From: Gammaproteobacteria bacterium
GTDB lineage: Bacteria; Pseudomonadota; Gammaproteobacteria; Burkholderiales; Burkholderiaceae_B
Direction: 5' to 3'
Assembly: GCA_018815245.1 (NCBI GenBank)
Contig: JAHIXK010000002.1
Location: forward strand, 338,502-402,501
Length of the DNA stretch: 64,000 nt
Each line of letters opens with the position of its first letter. The first letter of the stretch is position 1. The notes beneath the pieces are model-generated. The model searched no databases. It had not been told where the DNA came from and worked only from the letters and a program-made list of their open reading frames with translations. Made by a program: the position numbers and the translations under genes. Below, one piece after another: positions 32,966-42,031 of this stretch.

Positions 32966-33924
32966 GGCATCGCCTCCAGTGCACCAAAAGGAACAACATC
33001 ATCATGCCAATAAGTTTGTAACTCCTTGCGCGGCGAGATGACCTGCAAACGAGGAGAAAGGGTTTGACTCCGCCTGACCGTCGCCTCACAGCCCTTGGTG
33101 TACATCAACTCTCCACCTAGAATTAACCGCACAGAGGCAACCTCTTCCGGTGCCCCATCACGCGTCCAGGTCGACACCAAACGCTCCAGCGCGGAGACTG
33201 CTTGAACCACAGAAAATCCCTCCTCACTGTGCTCCATGCTTTCGTTGAACAATACGCCCTGCGAAAACACTGCCAAACGAATTCGATGCCGCGACAATTC
33301 ACCATGCAACAAAAACCGGATATTCGAGGTTTTTAACGCCTCCGGGGCCATTTGCATGTAGCCATTCATCGCTGCGATAGAGTCCAACGTGACCCCCAAG
33401 CAGGTCAAACCACAGGCCTGACAAGCAACTAGAATTTCATCTATCTGCTTTTGATCAATGCCAGCTACAGCTAGGTTCATACTGCCATCAGAAAGTTCTG
33501 ACTTGACCTGCCAGTCAAAGGCGGCCTCCCTTTCAGAGGATCCGGCGGCAGCTTCCATTAATTCCTGAATCTGATAGCGGATCAGATTCTCGCGATCGTC
33601 CTTGTTCGCGCTGATTTCGCCCAAATACGCATGCTTGGATGGCACCGAGATCACGACATACGCAGGACGAGCGAACATCGTTGGCACCTGGGCCAAAGAA
33701 CTGTTCATGGCCTGCTGTAGTGACACCGATGTCAACAAGGCATCATCTGAAGGAGTGAGACCCAACTCACATCCGCCCGAGGCGTGAATGGATTTAAATG
33801 ACAACCGCTCTCGACGTTCGATTTCTCCATACACCCAGCGGCAACGATCACCACTGAACGACAAAGACAAAGCATGTAAAGCCCCTCTTTGAAAACCGTG
33901 CAGCAATCTTTGAATAAAAGTCAT
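32956..33924 (-). CDS. pilM: Type IV pilus assembly protein PilM (diverged, actin-like fold)
   Basis: 322 residues, shorter than the usual about 350. Assigned mostly by position as first gene of pilMNOPQ and by the central YVVISVPSKHAYLGEI, RYQIQELM and VAGIDQKQIDEIL. The usual N-terminal phosphate-binding LGIDIGSSAVK is replaced by ALSLSFSGDRCRW, so nucleotide binding may be altered or lost. It should sit on the cytoplasmic face and hold PilN. An inverted repeat lies just before its start. Confidence 0.8.
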   Translation of the reverse strand: MTFIQRLLHGFQRGALHALSLSFSGDRCRWVYGEIERRERLSFKSIHASGGCELGLTPSDDALLTSVSLQQAMNSSLAQVPTMFARPAYVVISVPSKHAYLGEISANKDDRENLIRYQIQELMEAAAGSSEREAAFDWQVKSELSDGSMNLAVAGIDQKQIDEILVACQACGLTCLGVTLDSIAAMNGYMQMAPEALKTSNIRFLLHGELSRHRIRLAVFSQGVLFNESMEHSEEGFSVVQAVSALERLVSTWTRDGAPEEVASVRLILGGELMYTKGCEATVRRSQTLSPRLQVISPRKELQTYWHDDVVPFGALEAMPCE

Positions 33925-33930
33925 AAGTAA

Positions 33931-33957
33931 ACTCTGAACAAGATAGAACTTCAGAGT
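33931..33957 (-). promoter_or_regulatory. pilM: Inverted repeat in the pilM leader covering the ribosome binding region
   Basis: Perfect 8-base arms TTCAGAGT (33938-33931 on the minus strand) and its complement (33957-33950) enclose 11 bases. The arm nearer the gene contains AGAG, the only weak Shine-Dalgarno-like tract, seven bases before the ATG at 33924. A folded leader would hide it. Confidence 0.5.
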
Positions 33958-34072
33958 AGAGAATTCAGGCGAGCCAGCTAACCCTCAATAGAGTGCCCAA
34001 CCAGAAGGGGTAGATCCGAGATTTCGCCGCCACAGGTCAACGGCCTCAATTTCCAGTGCGTTGGCAGATACA

Positions 34073-36589
34073 ATGTGTGCACTGTCACCTATCTTGCAAC
34101 GACCTGTGAATTCAAACAAAACCCGCCTCCAGCCCCAACAATCCGGCTTCATCGCATCTGCACTGACCATACTCATCGGCTTGGGCGTGTCGGGCGTGCT
34201 TCTTGTAAGCGTTGCCTTGGCACTCATTTTTCCGAAGCTTCCTGATCTTGACACCCTGACCGACTACCGGCCCAAAGTACCACTGCGCGTTTTAACCACA
34301 GATGGTGTACTGATCGGTGAGTTTGGCGAGGAAAGACGACGTCCAGTGGACATTACGGAAGTGCCAGTCGTGATGCAACAAGCCATTTTGGCGGCAGAAG
34401 ACGACCGCTTCTATCAGCACGGCGGCATCGACTTCATGGGCGTGGCCCGTGCTTTGGTCACCAACGTCACATCGGGCGGGCGGGCGCAAGGTGCCAGCAC
34501 CATCACCATGCAGGTTGCGCGCAACTTCTTTCTAACCCGCGACAAAACATGGACCCGAAAACTTTACGAAGTGCTGCTGGCCTACAAAATTGAAGACAAC
34601 CTGTCCAAAGACGAAATTCTGGAGCTGTACATCAACCAGATTTACCTGGGCCAGCGTGCCTACGGGTTCCAGTCCGCCTCGCAAGTGTATTTTGGCAAAC
34701 CCCTTCGTGAAATCAACGCAGCCGAAGCGGCAATGCTGGCCGGTCTGCCCAAAGCCCCTTCTGCCTACAATCCGATCGTGAACCCCAGTCGCGCACGCAT
34801 TCGGCAGGAATACGTACTGCGTCGCATGCACGATCTCGACTACCTGGACGACAAACAGTACGAAGAAGCGCTGAAAACAGAATTGGTGTATCGCAACCGC
34901 AAAGTAAACGGCGACGACGTCGAGGCCACCACCGGCCTGACCATCAATGCCGACTACGCCGCAGAAATGGCCCGTCAGGCCGTGGTTGCAATGTACGGCG
35001 AAGAAGCCTACACATCCGGCATCACCGTGACCACCACCCTGATTGCCAAGGAACAACGCGCTGCCCAGCGCGCATTGCGCAATACCGTCATGGATTATGA
35101 ATTGCGCCAATTCTTTCGTGGTCCGGAAGGCTTCATGGAGCTGCCCAATGACCCCAAGGAGGCCGAAGAAGTTATTGGTGACAACATCAGTGATTTCACC
35201 GACTACGGCTTCCTTCAAAGCGCCGTGGTGCTGTCCGCCAGCCCCACTGAAGTGGTGGTTTCTCAAGGTGCGGGCGAGCCGCTAAAACTGACAGGCGCCA
35301 GCTTGAAACCCGCAGAAAGCTGGCTTAATGAACGTTCCCCGGCCAACAAGCGCCTGAAACGCGGCGCCGTGGTTCGAATTTTGAAACGAAAAGACCAGCC
35401 CCCCATGTTGACCCAACTGCCGGAAGTGGAGGCGGCCTTCATTGCCATTAACCCCAAAGACGGCTCAATCCGTGCCCTCTCTGGTGGCTTTGAGTTTTCG
35501 CGCAACAAGTTCAACCACGTCACGCAGGCCACACGTCAGCCAGGCTCCGCTTTCAAACCGTTTGTGTATTCAGCCGCACTTGAGAAAGGCGTCACGCCCA
35601 CTACGCTGGTGGCTGATGAACCCATTTTCGTACCCGCTGACACCCCTGGCGGCAAAGACTGGAGCCCGAAAAACTACGACGGCAAATACGACGGCCCCAT
35701 GCTGCTCAAAGAAGGCCTGGCCAAGTCCAAAAACATGGTGTCCATTCGCGTGTTGCAAGAAATTACGCCGCAATACGGTCAACGTTGGGCCACACAATTT
35801 GGCTTCCCGGCCGCCAATGTGCCCCCCTACCTCACCATGGCACTGGGCGCAGTCACAACCAACCCGCTGCAAATGTCCAGCGCTTTCGCAGTGTTTGCCA
35901 ACTCAGGCTATCGCGTGAAGCCTTACCTGATTGAAAAAATCATCGATGGCAGTGGTCGCATCGTCGCCCAAGCACGCCCCGCAATTGCAGGCGATGAAGC
36001 CAACCGGGTTATTGACGCACGCAACGCATTCCTTACAACCCGCCTGTTGCGCGAAGTAATTGATCGCGGCACCGCCACACGCGCCAAAGTGCTGAATCGT
36101 GGCGACATCGTGGGAAAAACAGGCACCACCAACGACAGCCATGACGCCTGGTTTGCAGGCTACAACAGCGACATTTCAGCCGTCGCCTGGGTGGGCTACG
36201 ACCAACCCCGAAACCTGGGTGCCCGCGAAACAGGCGGCGGGCTGGCCCTGCCCATCTGGATCGACTACATGAAAGTGGCACTGGCCGACTTGCCGGAGAA
36301 ACCGCAAGCCGTGCCAGCAGGAATCGAATTCATTGATGGAAATTACTATTATTCGGAATACACACCGGGCTTGGGCGGAATTGCACGAATTGATGTAAAC
36401 GGCAGCGGAGACGACATACCCAGCCTGTTTGACTTCCTGAAAGGCTTGGGCGGAATGCTGGAAAGCGGTGGCGGCAACCAGGGATCAAGTGGCAGCAACC
36501 CACTGACAGGCGACGGCACCACCCACACAGAACCCACGCGCAAGAAAGATCCGCCCAAAGATGATATCGAGCGGCTATTTGGAAATTAA
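34073..36589 (+). CDS. mrcA: Penicillin-binding protein 1A (bifunctional transglycosylase/transpeptidase)
   Basis: 838 residues from the ATG at 34073; a TTG at 34061 and GTG at 34106 are alternatives, and the short signal-anchor (LTILIGLGVSGVLLVSVALA) is kept with all of them. The glycosyltransferase domain has ILAAEDDRFYQHGGID and GASTITMQVARNFFL. The transpeptidase has the SxxK serine in PGSAFKP, SKNMVS (SxN) and VGKTGTTND (KTG). It polymerises and cross-links peptidoglycan in the periplasm. It is divergent from pilM, a common pairing in proteobacteria, and convergent with cyaY. Confidence 0.96.
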   Translation: MCALSPILQRPVNSNKTRLQPQQSGFIASALTILIGLGVSGVLLVSVALALIFPKLPDLDTLTDYRPKVPLRVLTTDGVLIGEFGEERRRPVDITEVPVVMQQAILAAEDDRFYQHGGIDFMGVARALVTNVTSGGRAQGASTITMQVARNFFLTRDKTWTRKLYEVLLAYKIEDNLSKDEILELYINQIYLGQRAYGFQSASQVYFGKPLREINAAEAAMLAGLPKAPSAYNPIVNPSRARIRQEYVLRRMHDLDYLDDKQYEEALKTELVYRNRKVNGDDVEATTGLTINADYAAEMARQAVVAMYGEEAYTSGITVTTTLIAKEQRAAQRALRNTVMDYELRQFFRGPEGFMELPNDPKEAEEVIGDNISDFTDYGFLQSAVVLSASPTEVVVSQGAGEPLKLTGASLKPAESWLNERSPANKRLKRGAVVRILKRKDQPPMLTQLPEVEAAFIAINPKDGSIRALSGGFEFSRNKFNHVTQATRQPGSAFKPFVYSAALEKGVTPTTLVADEPIFVPADTPGGKDWSPKNYDGKYDGPMLLKEGLAKSKNMVSIRVLQEITPQYGQRWATQFGFPAANVPPYLTMALGAVTTNPLQMSSAFAVFANSGYRVKPYLIEKIIDGSGRIVAQARPAIAGDEANRVIDARNAFLTTRLLREVIDRGTATRAKVLNRGDIVGKTGTTNDSHDAWFAGYNSDISAVAWVGYDQPRNLGARETGGGLALPIWIDYMKVALADLPEKPQAVPAGIEFIDGNYYYSEYTPGLGGIARIDVNGSGDDIPSLFDFLKGLGGMLESGGGNQGSSGSNPLTGDGTTHTEPTRKKDPPKDDIERLFGN

Positions 36590-36603
36590 GCGCTTGCGCT
36601 TAA
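36586..36603. terminator. Bidirectional hairpin overlapping both stop codons of mrcA and cyaY
   Basis: TTAAGCGC (36586-36593) and GCGCTTAA (36596-36603) form a perfect 8-bp stem. It contains the mrcA TAA (36587-36589) and the complement of the cyaY TAA (36600-36602). AAA precedes and AAATTTT follows, so each strand has an A/T-rich tail. Confidence 0.55.
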
Positions 36604-36926
36604 AATTTTGGGCAGGCCTGACCGATCTGCCCGCTCAACAGCTCAACAAAGTGGGTTTTGAAAGGTGTCTTGCTGCGGGTATCATGCCACTCACCATTTG
36701 AATACTGATAGTGAAAGCCACCCGATTTCGCCGCCAGCCACAGTTCATGGTTGGCCACCTGGCTGTTTAGAATCATCTTTCCTTTGTCTTCAAAATCAAG
36801 GGTCAATACATTGCCTGAGCGCATTGAATCTGCATCAAGATCCAGCGTATCCACCAAGGATTCAATATACTCTTCTACTTGAACCAAGGTGGCATCCACC
36901 ACCATCTGGAATTCCGTGTCTGTCAT
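36600..36926 (-). CDS. cyaY: Frataxin-like iron-sulfur cluster assembly protein CyaY
   Basis: 108 residues from the ATG at 36926 (MTDTEFQMVVDATL), with AAAGGTG nine bases upstream; an in-frame ATG at 36962 would extend into lptM. The frataxin core is clear: acidic first helix, NVLTLDFEDKGKMILNSQV, NHELWLAAKSGGFHYQY and W-x-D at EWHDTRSKTPF. It binds iron and modulates IscS activity in Fe-S cluster assembly. Its start codon overlaps that of the divergent lptM. Confidence 0.94.
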   Translation of the reverse strand: MTDTEFQMVVDATLVQVEEYIESLVDTLDLDADSMRSGNVLTLDFEDKGKMILNSQVANHELWLAAKSGGFHYQYSNGEWHDTRSKTPFKTHFVELLSGQIGQACPKF

Positions 36927-37083
36927 GAAAAAATCACCTTTAAGAACATTGGCCATTGTCACCCTGTTTGCACTGGGCCTGAACGCCTGCGGCCAGCGCG
37001 GCCCGCTTTATTTGCCCGAACCGCCGCCGCCCATACCAAAACCCGCAGGCTACGACAAACCCGAACAACAGCAAAACCGCTAA
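36925..37083 (+). CDS. lptM: LptM-type small lipoprotein (LPS-associated)
   Basis: 52 residues. The ATG at 36925 opens a lipoprotein signal (MKKSPLRTLAIVTLFALGLNAC) with lipobox LNAC, followed by GQRGPLYLPEPP and a proline-rich tail; this is the YifL/LptM pattern. LptM helps the LptD/LptE translocon mature its disulfides at the outer membrane. It precedes lysA by 27 bases, the usual lptM-lysA order. Its ATG overlaps that of cyaY in the tetranucleotide CATG. The Shine-Dalgarno region is weak. Confidence 0.88.
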   Translation: MKKSPLRTLAIVTLFALGLNACGQRGPLYLPEPPPPIPKPAGYDKPEQQQNR

Positions 37084-37110
37084 ACCCACCATTACCGAGC
37101 AAATTTTACC

Positions 37111-38418
37111 GTGCAAAACAATTCAGTGAACCCCAGCGACCTTAACCCACACTTGCAGTATGACGCAGCAACAGGCGAACTTCAGTTCGAGAAAACTGAG
37201 CTCTCGGGTTTGGCTCAGGAATTTGGAACACCACTGTACGTGTATTCAGCCAGCTCCATCAAAGCAGCCTACCGTGCGTATGCAAGCGCCTGCCAGGGTT
37301 TGGCACAAGTCACCATTTGCTACGCGGTCAAAGCCAACTCCAACATTCACATTCTGAAAACACTGGCCCAGGAAGGCGCCGGTTTCGACATCGTTTCAGC
37401 AGGCGAACTGGCCCGCGTCATTGCCGCAGGCGGTGATCCTCAAAAAGCCGTATTTGCGGGCGTTGGCAAATCCACTCAGGAAATTGAGTACGCACTGGGC
37501 CAAGGCGTGGGCTGCTTCAATGTGGAATCAGAGGCGGAAATGGAACGAATTGCACACGTGGCTGAAAAGATGCAACGCAAGGCCAACGTATCGCTGCGCG
37601 TGAATCCCGATGTAGATGCAAAAACCCACCCCTACATTTCCACGGGCCTGAAAGAAAACAAGTTTGGCGTGTCCATGAACGCAGCCAAACGGGTGTACCA
37701 GTTTGCCCATGCACACCCCTGGTTGAACGTACACGGCATTGACTGCCACATTGGCTCGCAACTAACCGATGCAAGCCCCTACTTCGACGCGCTCGACCGG
37801 GTACTCGCATTGCTCGACCAGCTGGCTTTGGAAAGCATCCACATCAACCACCTTGATTTGGGTGGTGGCATTGGCATTCGCTACCTGGATGAAACACCAC
37901 CCAGCCCCGCTGACGTGTTGCCCAAACTGATTGCCAAAGTGAAGGCCTGGACGCAGGTCAACAACCGATCCATGCCCAGCCTGTCCTTCGAGCCGGGCCG
38001 TTCCATCGTGGGCAATGCTGGCGTGCTGCTAACCCAAGTCGAATTCCTGAAGGAAAACGAAGGCAAACATTTTGCGATCGTGGATGCCGCCATGAACGAC
38101 CTCATGCGCCCTGCCATGTACAAGGCGTTCCACGGTGTAGTGGCCGTGCAACAAAACCCGCACGCCACTGAGCAAGAATACGACGTGGTTGGCCCCGTGT
38201 GTGAATCAGGTGACTGGCTGGCCAAAAACCGCACCCTGGCCATTGAACAGGGTGATTACCTTGCAATATTGTCCGCGGGTGCGTACGGCCAAACCATGGC
38301 CTCGAACTACAACAGCCGCGGCCGGGCAGCCGAAGTGCTGGTAGAAAACGGCAAAGCCACCCTGATACGTCGGCGCGAAACCATTGAAGACCAGCTTCGC
38401 CCCGAACTGGATGTGTAG
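37111..38418 (+). CDS. lysA: Diaminopimelate decarboxylase
   Basis: 435 residues from a GTG at 37111 (a second GTG at 37126 is possible). PLP-lysine motif YAVKANSN, then HIGSQ, the phosphate-binding GGGIGI, EPGRSIVG and the catalytic CESGDWLA region are present. It decarboxylates meso-diaminopimelate to lysine, the last step of the pathway. It follows lptM in the same direction and is convergent with ccsB, only six bases apart. Confidence 0.96.
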   Translation: MQNNSVNPSDLNPHLQYDAATGELQFEKTELSGLAQEFGTPLYVYSASSIKAAYRAYASACQGLAQVTICYAVKANSNIHILKTLAQEGAGFDIVSAGELARVIAAGGDPQKAVFAGVGKSTQEIEYALGQGVGCFNVESEAEMERIAHVAEKMQRKANVSLRVNPDVDAKTHPYISTGLKENKFGVSMNAAKRVYQFAHAHPWLNVHGIDCHIGSQLTDASPYFDALDRVLALLDQLALESIHINHLDLGGGIGIRYLDETPPSPADVLPKLIAKVKAWTQVNNRSMPSLSFEPGRSIVGNAGVLLTQVEFLKENEGKHFAIVDAAMNDLMRPAMYKAFHGVVAVQQNPHATEQEYDVVGPVCESGDWLAKNRTLAIEQGDYLAILSAGAYGQTMASNYNSRGRAAEVLVENGKATLIRRRETIEDQLRPELDV

Positions 38419-38424
38419 AAAAAG

Positions 38425-39765
38425 TTACAGCTCGCCGTAGGAATGCAGGCCTGACAGGAACATGTTCACGCCCAGGAAAGCAAAACCTGTCACCAGCAGC
38501 CCCACCAAAGCCCAATACGAAGCAACCACGCCACGCAAGCCTTTCACCAGGCGCATGTGCAACCAGGCCGCGTAGTTCAACCACACCACCAGCGCCCAGG
38601 TTTCCTTGGGGTCCCACTGCCAGTAGGCACCCCAAGCTTCAGCCGCCCACAGGGCGCCCAAAATGGTCGCCACGGTGAAGAAGGCAAAACCGACCGCAAT
38701 CGACTTGTACATCACATCATCAAGCACTTCAAGCGGTGGCAATGCATCGGCAATTCGCTTGCGCGCCAGCAAAATGGCACCCACCACCACGCAGCCAATT
38801 CCGAAATACATGGCCCAGTAAACGGTCACACCACCACTGCGAAACACCAGCGGCTCCAGAAACATCAACACACCCAAAGCACCGGTTGGAATCAGCGCCT
38901 TAATGCTGGGCGCGTGGGCATACACCTTCAACAGGTAAGCAAACGCCACCATGGCCGACAGTGAAAACGTGCCATATCCAATGAAATTGGCAGGCACATG
39001 GATTTTCATCCACCAGCTTTGCAAGGCCGGCACCAAAGGCTGAATGGCATAAGCCTGGCGCTCAATGCCGTACCAGGCCAGAAAGCCCACAGCCGCCACA
39101 ACCACCAACATCACGAACGCACCCAACTGGCGCGTTTTGTACACCTGCTCGTAGAACAGGTAATACATGGCCGTGATAAGCGCAAACAGCACAAACACTT
39201 CATACAGGTTGGACACGGGAATATGACCCACATCCGCACCGATCAGGTAACTTTCATACCAGCGAATAAACATGCCGGCAAAACCCATCACCACCGCACC
39301 CCAGGTCAGGGCAGTGCCCACAAAACCGGCTGTCGGTGAACGCCCCACCAAGCCAATCCAGTAGGAAACCGTGGCCACCACAAACATCACGCCCATCCAC
39401 AAAATGGCGGACTGACTCGACAGCAGGTACTTCAGGAAGAACCGTTGCTCCGCGGCAGCCAAATCACCACCATAGCTTGAAATCGCCAACAGGCTTAAAG
39501 CGGCCACGCTCAGGATCAACCACTTCAGCGAACCCCAACGGTAAGCCATGTAAGCAGTCACTGGCACGCAACTCCACAAAATGCTGATTTCATAGATGTC
39601 CATGAAACTGTGGTACTGCTGCGAGGCATAACCTGCAGTCGCTGCCAACAAAGCCGCAAAAGCAAAGTCGCTCCAGTGGAACGATTTTGAAAACCAACCC
39701 GCCTTCTTGGTTGGCAAACCGGGCTTTTCACCGCCCGGTACCTGGTTGATCCACGTCGAACTCAT
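38425..39765 (-). CDS. ccsB: Cytochrome c biogenesis protein CcsB/CcsA (System II heme handling)
   Basis: 446 residues, about 8-10 membrane helices. The tryptophan-rich WWD motif is seen in WAAEAWGAYWQWDPKETWAL (about 370-390), with histidines in the flanking helices (KIHVPANFIGYG, LHMRLVKG). With ResB it exports heme to the periplasm and attaches it to apocytochromes c. Its ATG overlaps the resB stop (39762-39765). Confidence 0.93.
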   Translation of the reverse strand: MSSTWINQVPGGEKPGLPTKKAGWFSKSFHWSDFAFAALLAATAGYASQQYHSFMDIYEISILWSCVPVTAYMAYRWGSLKWLILSVAALSLLAISSYGGDLAAAEQRFFLKYLLSSQSAILWMGVMFVVATVSYWIGLVGRSPTAGFVGTALTWGAVVMGFAGMFIRWYESYLIGADVGHIPVSNLYEVFVLFALITAMYYLFYEQVYKTRQLGAFVMLVVVAAVGFLAWYGIERQAYAIQPLVPALQSWWMKIHVPANFIGYGTFSLSAMVAFAYLLKVYAHAPSIKALIPTGALGVLMFLEPLVFRSGGVTVYWAMYFGIGCVVVGAILLARKRIADALPPLEVLDDVMYKSIAVGFAFFTVATILGALWAAEAWGAYWQWDPKETWALVVWLNYAAWLHMRLVKGLRGVVASYWALVGLLVTGFAFLGVNMFLSGLHSYGEL

Positions 39766-41939
39766 ACCGCATCTCCTGCAGGGGCCGCTTTCTTGGAAGC
39801 TCTGCTGTTCAATTCATTCACAAACTGCTCGTACTCTTTCTCAAAATCCATGGTCTTGCGCGTGGTCGACATGCCCATCATCACTTTCGATCCATCTTCA
39901 TCATCTGTCACCCAGAAAAACGCACGGCGTTCACGGATGTAGAACATTGAAAATACGCCGATGCACAAAAACAAACAACCCAGGTACACAACCCATTGCC
40001 CCGGCGCCTTGGCCAACTGGAACACACTGGCCTTCACCTCGTCAAACTGGTCAAGCTGAAACATCACCGGCGCGCCGTACAGCGATAAATCCGACAAGGC
40101 AATTTGCGCATCCTGCACAAAACGGCCGTGCACCTCATCAGGCACAGCCGCTTGCAAATTCGCCGTGGTGCGGGAAAGCTGGTACACCTCCCACATGGCA
40201 CCTTGCAACAGGCGGATAATCACATCGCTGGCCCGCTCACGCTCACCCTCAGGCACGGTGGATTCAATAAACTGCGCAATGGCTGGCAAACCGGAAAGTC
40301 CCCCATTCACGCCAGCAAAGCGCTCCAGCGCGCGCCGGGCGCTGTCCGCCACACTGGCCACCAATTGTGCAGAGTCAGGACGATCACCAAAGGCCTGTTG
40401 CGCGAATCGCCGGGCCGCAGCGTCGCGAATCTGCACGCTTTGCAACGCCGCCCTGAATCGCATGAAACCATCAAGCTGGCCATTCTCATCCACAGGCAAC
40501 CGCAAGTACTTGAAACCATCGGCCGGGGTATCGCGCACACCCGCCAGATAATACCGGCCACCGTCTAAGTTGATCGGCAGCATGTAGTTGTGAAATTCAC
40601 GGGCCTGCCCAGACTGGTCACGCAGCTTGTAGGTAATGCTGGGGCCAATGTTGGTAAACTTGGTTTTTGCATCCTCTTTCACGCCGGGGCCCAGCACGCT
40701 GGCCAAGTTTGTCTCGAACGGCGTCAAGGCATCTGCATTTCCCAGGGTCAGGTCATCCACACTCACCTGATCAGAATTTTCAACCGGCAGCGCCTCCACG
40801 TTGATCGACTTGAACGCTGTGAATTCAATTTTCATCTGCTCATTCATGTCGCCTTGAAGCTGGCTTAAATCACGGCCGCCACCCACCACACCATCCAGGT
40901 CAAAGCGGTAATCACGCGCACCACTCAAAGGAATGCCTTTCAACTGTACCTTGGTACCACCATCGTCAAAGCTAGACTGGTAAACAGTCACGCCCTTGTA
41001 AATCAAAGGCTTGTTCACCTCAATGGTCGCCTCGAAGCGTTCTTTTGTGTCCGGATCAAACACCACCACATCACTGGCAAACAGCTTGGGCATCCCGGTG
41101 CTGTAAAAATCGATGCGAAACTCTTTCAAGGTCAGCTCAAAGGGCAAATCCTGAACCAGCAAGCCATCGTCGGTGTTCAACACCGCCACACGGCTGGTTT
41201 CGCCCTCGGGAAGCAACAAGTTGGCACGGTAACTCGGGTTGGACACCGCCAAACGGGCCGTGTCTGGAATGCCTGCGTTAATTTCCGCACCACTCACCGG
41301 GGTTTTGCCCGTGGCCCACACCGCCACCTGCAAAGGCACACCACTGTCGAGCAAGCCACCAATGCAAATCACAATGATCGACATGTGCGCAGCAATATAC
41401 CCAAAACGGTTCGCACTACCGGCCTTGGCTGCCACCATCGTGCCATTGCCACGCACAGACTGCTTAACCTTGAACCCTTTGTGCTCAAGCCATTCCGCAA
41501 TAACGCCGGGCAAGGCTTGCGGCTTTTCATCAAATCGGCCCTCCCAACGGTGGGCAAAAGCCTTCAGGCTGTTCTCGCGCATATTCTCGCGATACACCCG
41601 CATTTCCTTGATCATCTTGGGCGTGTTGCGGTACACACACAACGAGGTAGATGCCACCAGAAAAGCCATCACAGCGATAAACCAAGGGGCGTTATAAATC
41701 CGAAACAGCCCCAAGGGCTGGAAAAATGACGCCCAGAAAGGCCCAAACTGGTTGACGTAGTTCACCCAAGGGTCAGCCTGCCCCACCACCGTACCAATGG
41801 CCGAGGCGATACAAATCAGGGTCAGCAGGCTGATGGCAAAACGCATCGAACCCAACAACTCCATCAAACTGACGCCAAACGACTGCCTGCCCGTACGTTG
41901 CGGGCTTAAATTATCGGTTATGTCCCCTGAACTACTCAC
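39762..41939 (-). CDS. resB: Cytochrome c biogenesis protein ResB (System II)
   Basis: 725 residues, GTG start at 41939. Three N-terminal membrane helices begin with LLGSMRFAISLLTLICIASAIGT. A large periplasmic domain follows, then a final helix (WVVYLGCLFLCIGVFSMFYI) and a short cytoplasmic tail. It is the partner of CcsB in heme attachment. Gene order cytochrome c4-resB-ccsB keeps a substrate cytochrome next to its maturation system. Confidence 0.92.
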   Translation of the reverse strand: MSSSGDITDNLSPQRTGRQSFGVSLMELLGSMRFAISLLTLICIASAIGTVVGQADPWVNYVNQFGPFWASFFQPLGLFRIYNAPWFIAVMAFLVASTSLCVYRNTPKMIKEMRVYRENMRENSLKAFAHRWEGRFDEKPQALPGVIAEWLEHKGFKVKQSVRGNGTMVAAKAGSANRFGYIAAHMSIIVICIGGLLDSGVPLQVAVWATGKTPVSGAEINAGIPDTARLAVSNPSYRANLLLPEGETSRVAVLNTDDGLLVQDLPFELTLKEFRIDFYSTGMPKLFASDVVVFDPDTKERFEATIEVNKPLIYKGVTVYQSSFDDGGTKVQLKGIPLSGARDYRFDLDGVVGGGRDLSQLQGDMNEQMKIEFTAFKSINVEALPVENSDQVSVDDLTLGNADALTPFETNLASVLGPGVKEDAKTKFTNIGPSITYKLRDQSGQAREFHNYMLPINLDGGRYYLAGVRDTPADGFKYLRLPVDENGQLDGFMRFRAALQSVQIRDAAARRFAQQAFGDRPDSAQLVASVADSARRALERFAGVNGGLSGLPAIAQFIESTVPEGERERASDVIIRLLQGAMWEVYQLSRTTANLQAAVPDEVHGRFVQDAQIALSDLSLYGAPVMFQLDQFDEVKASVFQLAKAPGQWVVYLGCLFLCIGVFSMFYIRERRAFFWVTDDEDGSKVMMGMSTTRKTMDFEKEYEQFVNELNSRASKKAAPAGDAV

Positions 41940-41982
41940 TCGCTTCCCCGTTGTTGATTGCCCCTTCGACCGGCTCGAAAAA

Positions 41983-42007
41983 AAAGGGGCTAACCTTTAG
42001 CCCCTTT
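41983..42007 (-). terminator. Terminator after the cytochrome c4 gene
   Basis: AAAGGGGCTAA (41983-41993) and TTAGCCCCTTT (41997-42007) form an 11-bp stem with a three-base loop; both strands end in A/T runs. It separates cytochrome c4 from resB and should end or attenuate the c4 transcript. Confidence 0.85.
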
Positions 42008-42031
42008 TTGACCGGCGGTTGCGTCAAATGT

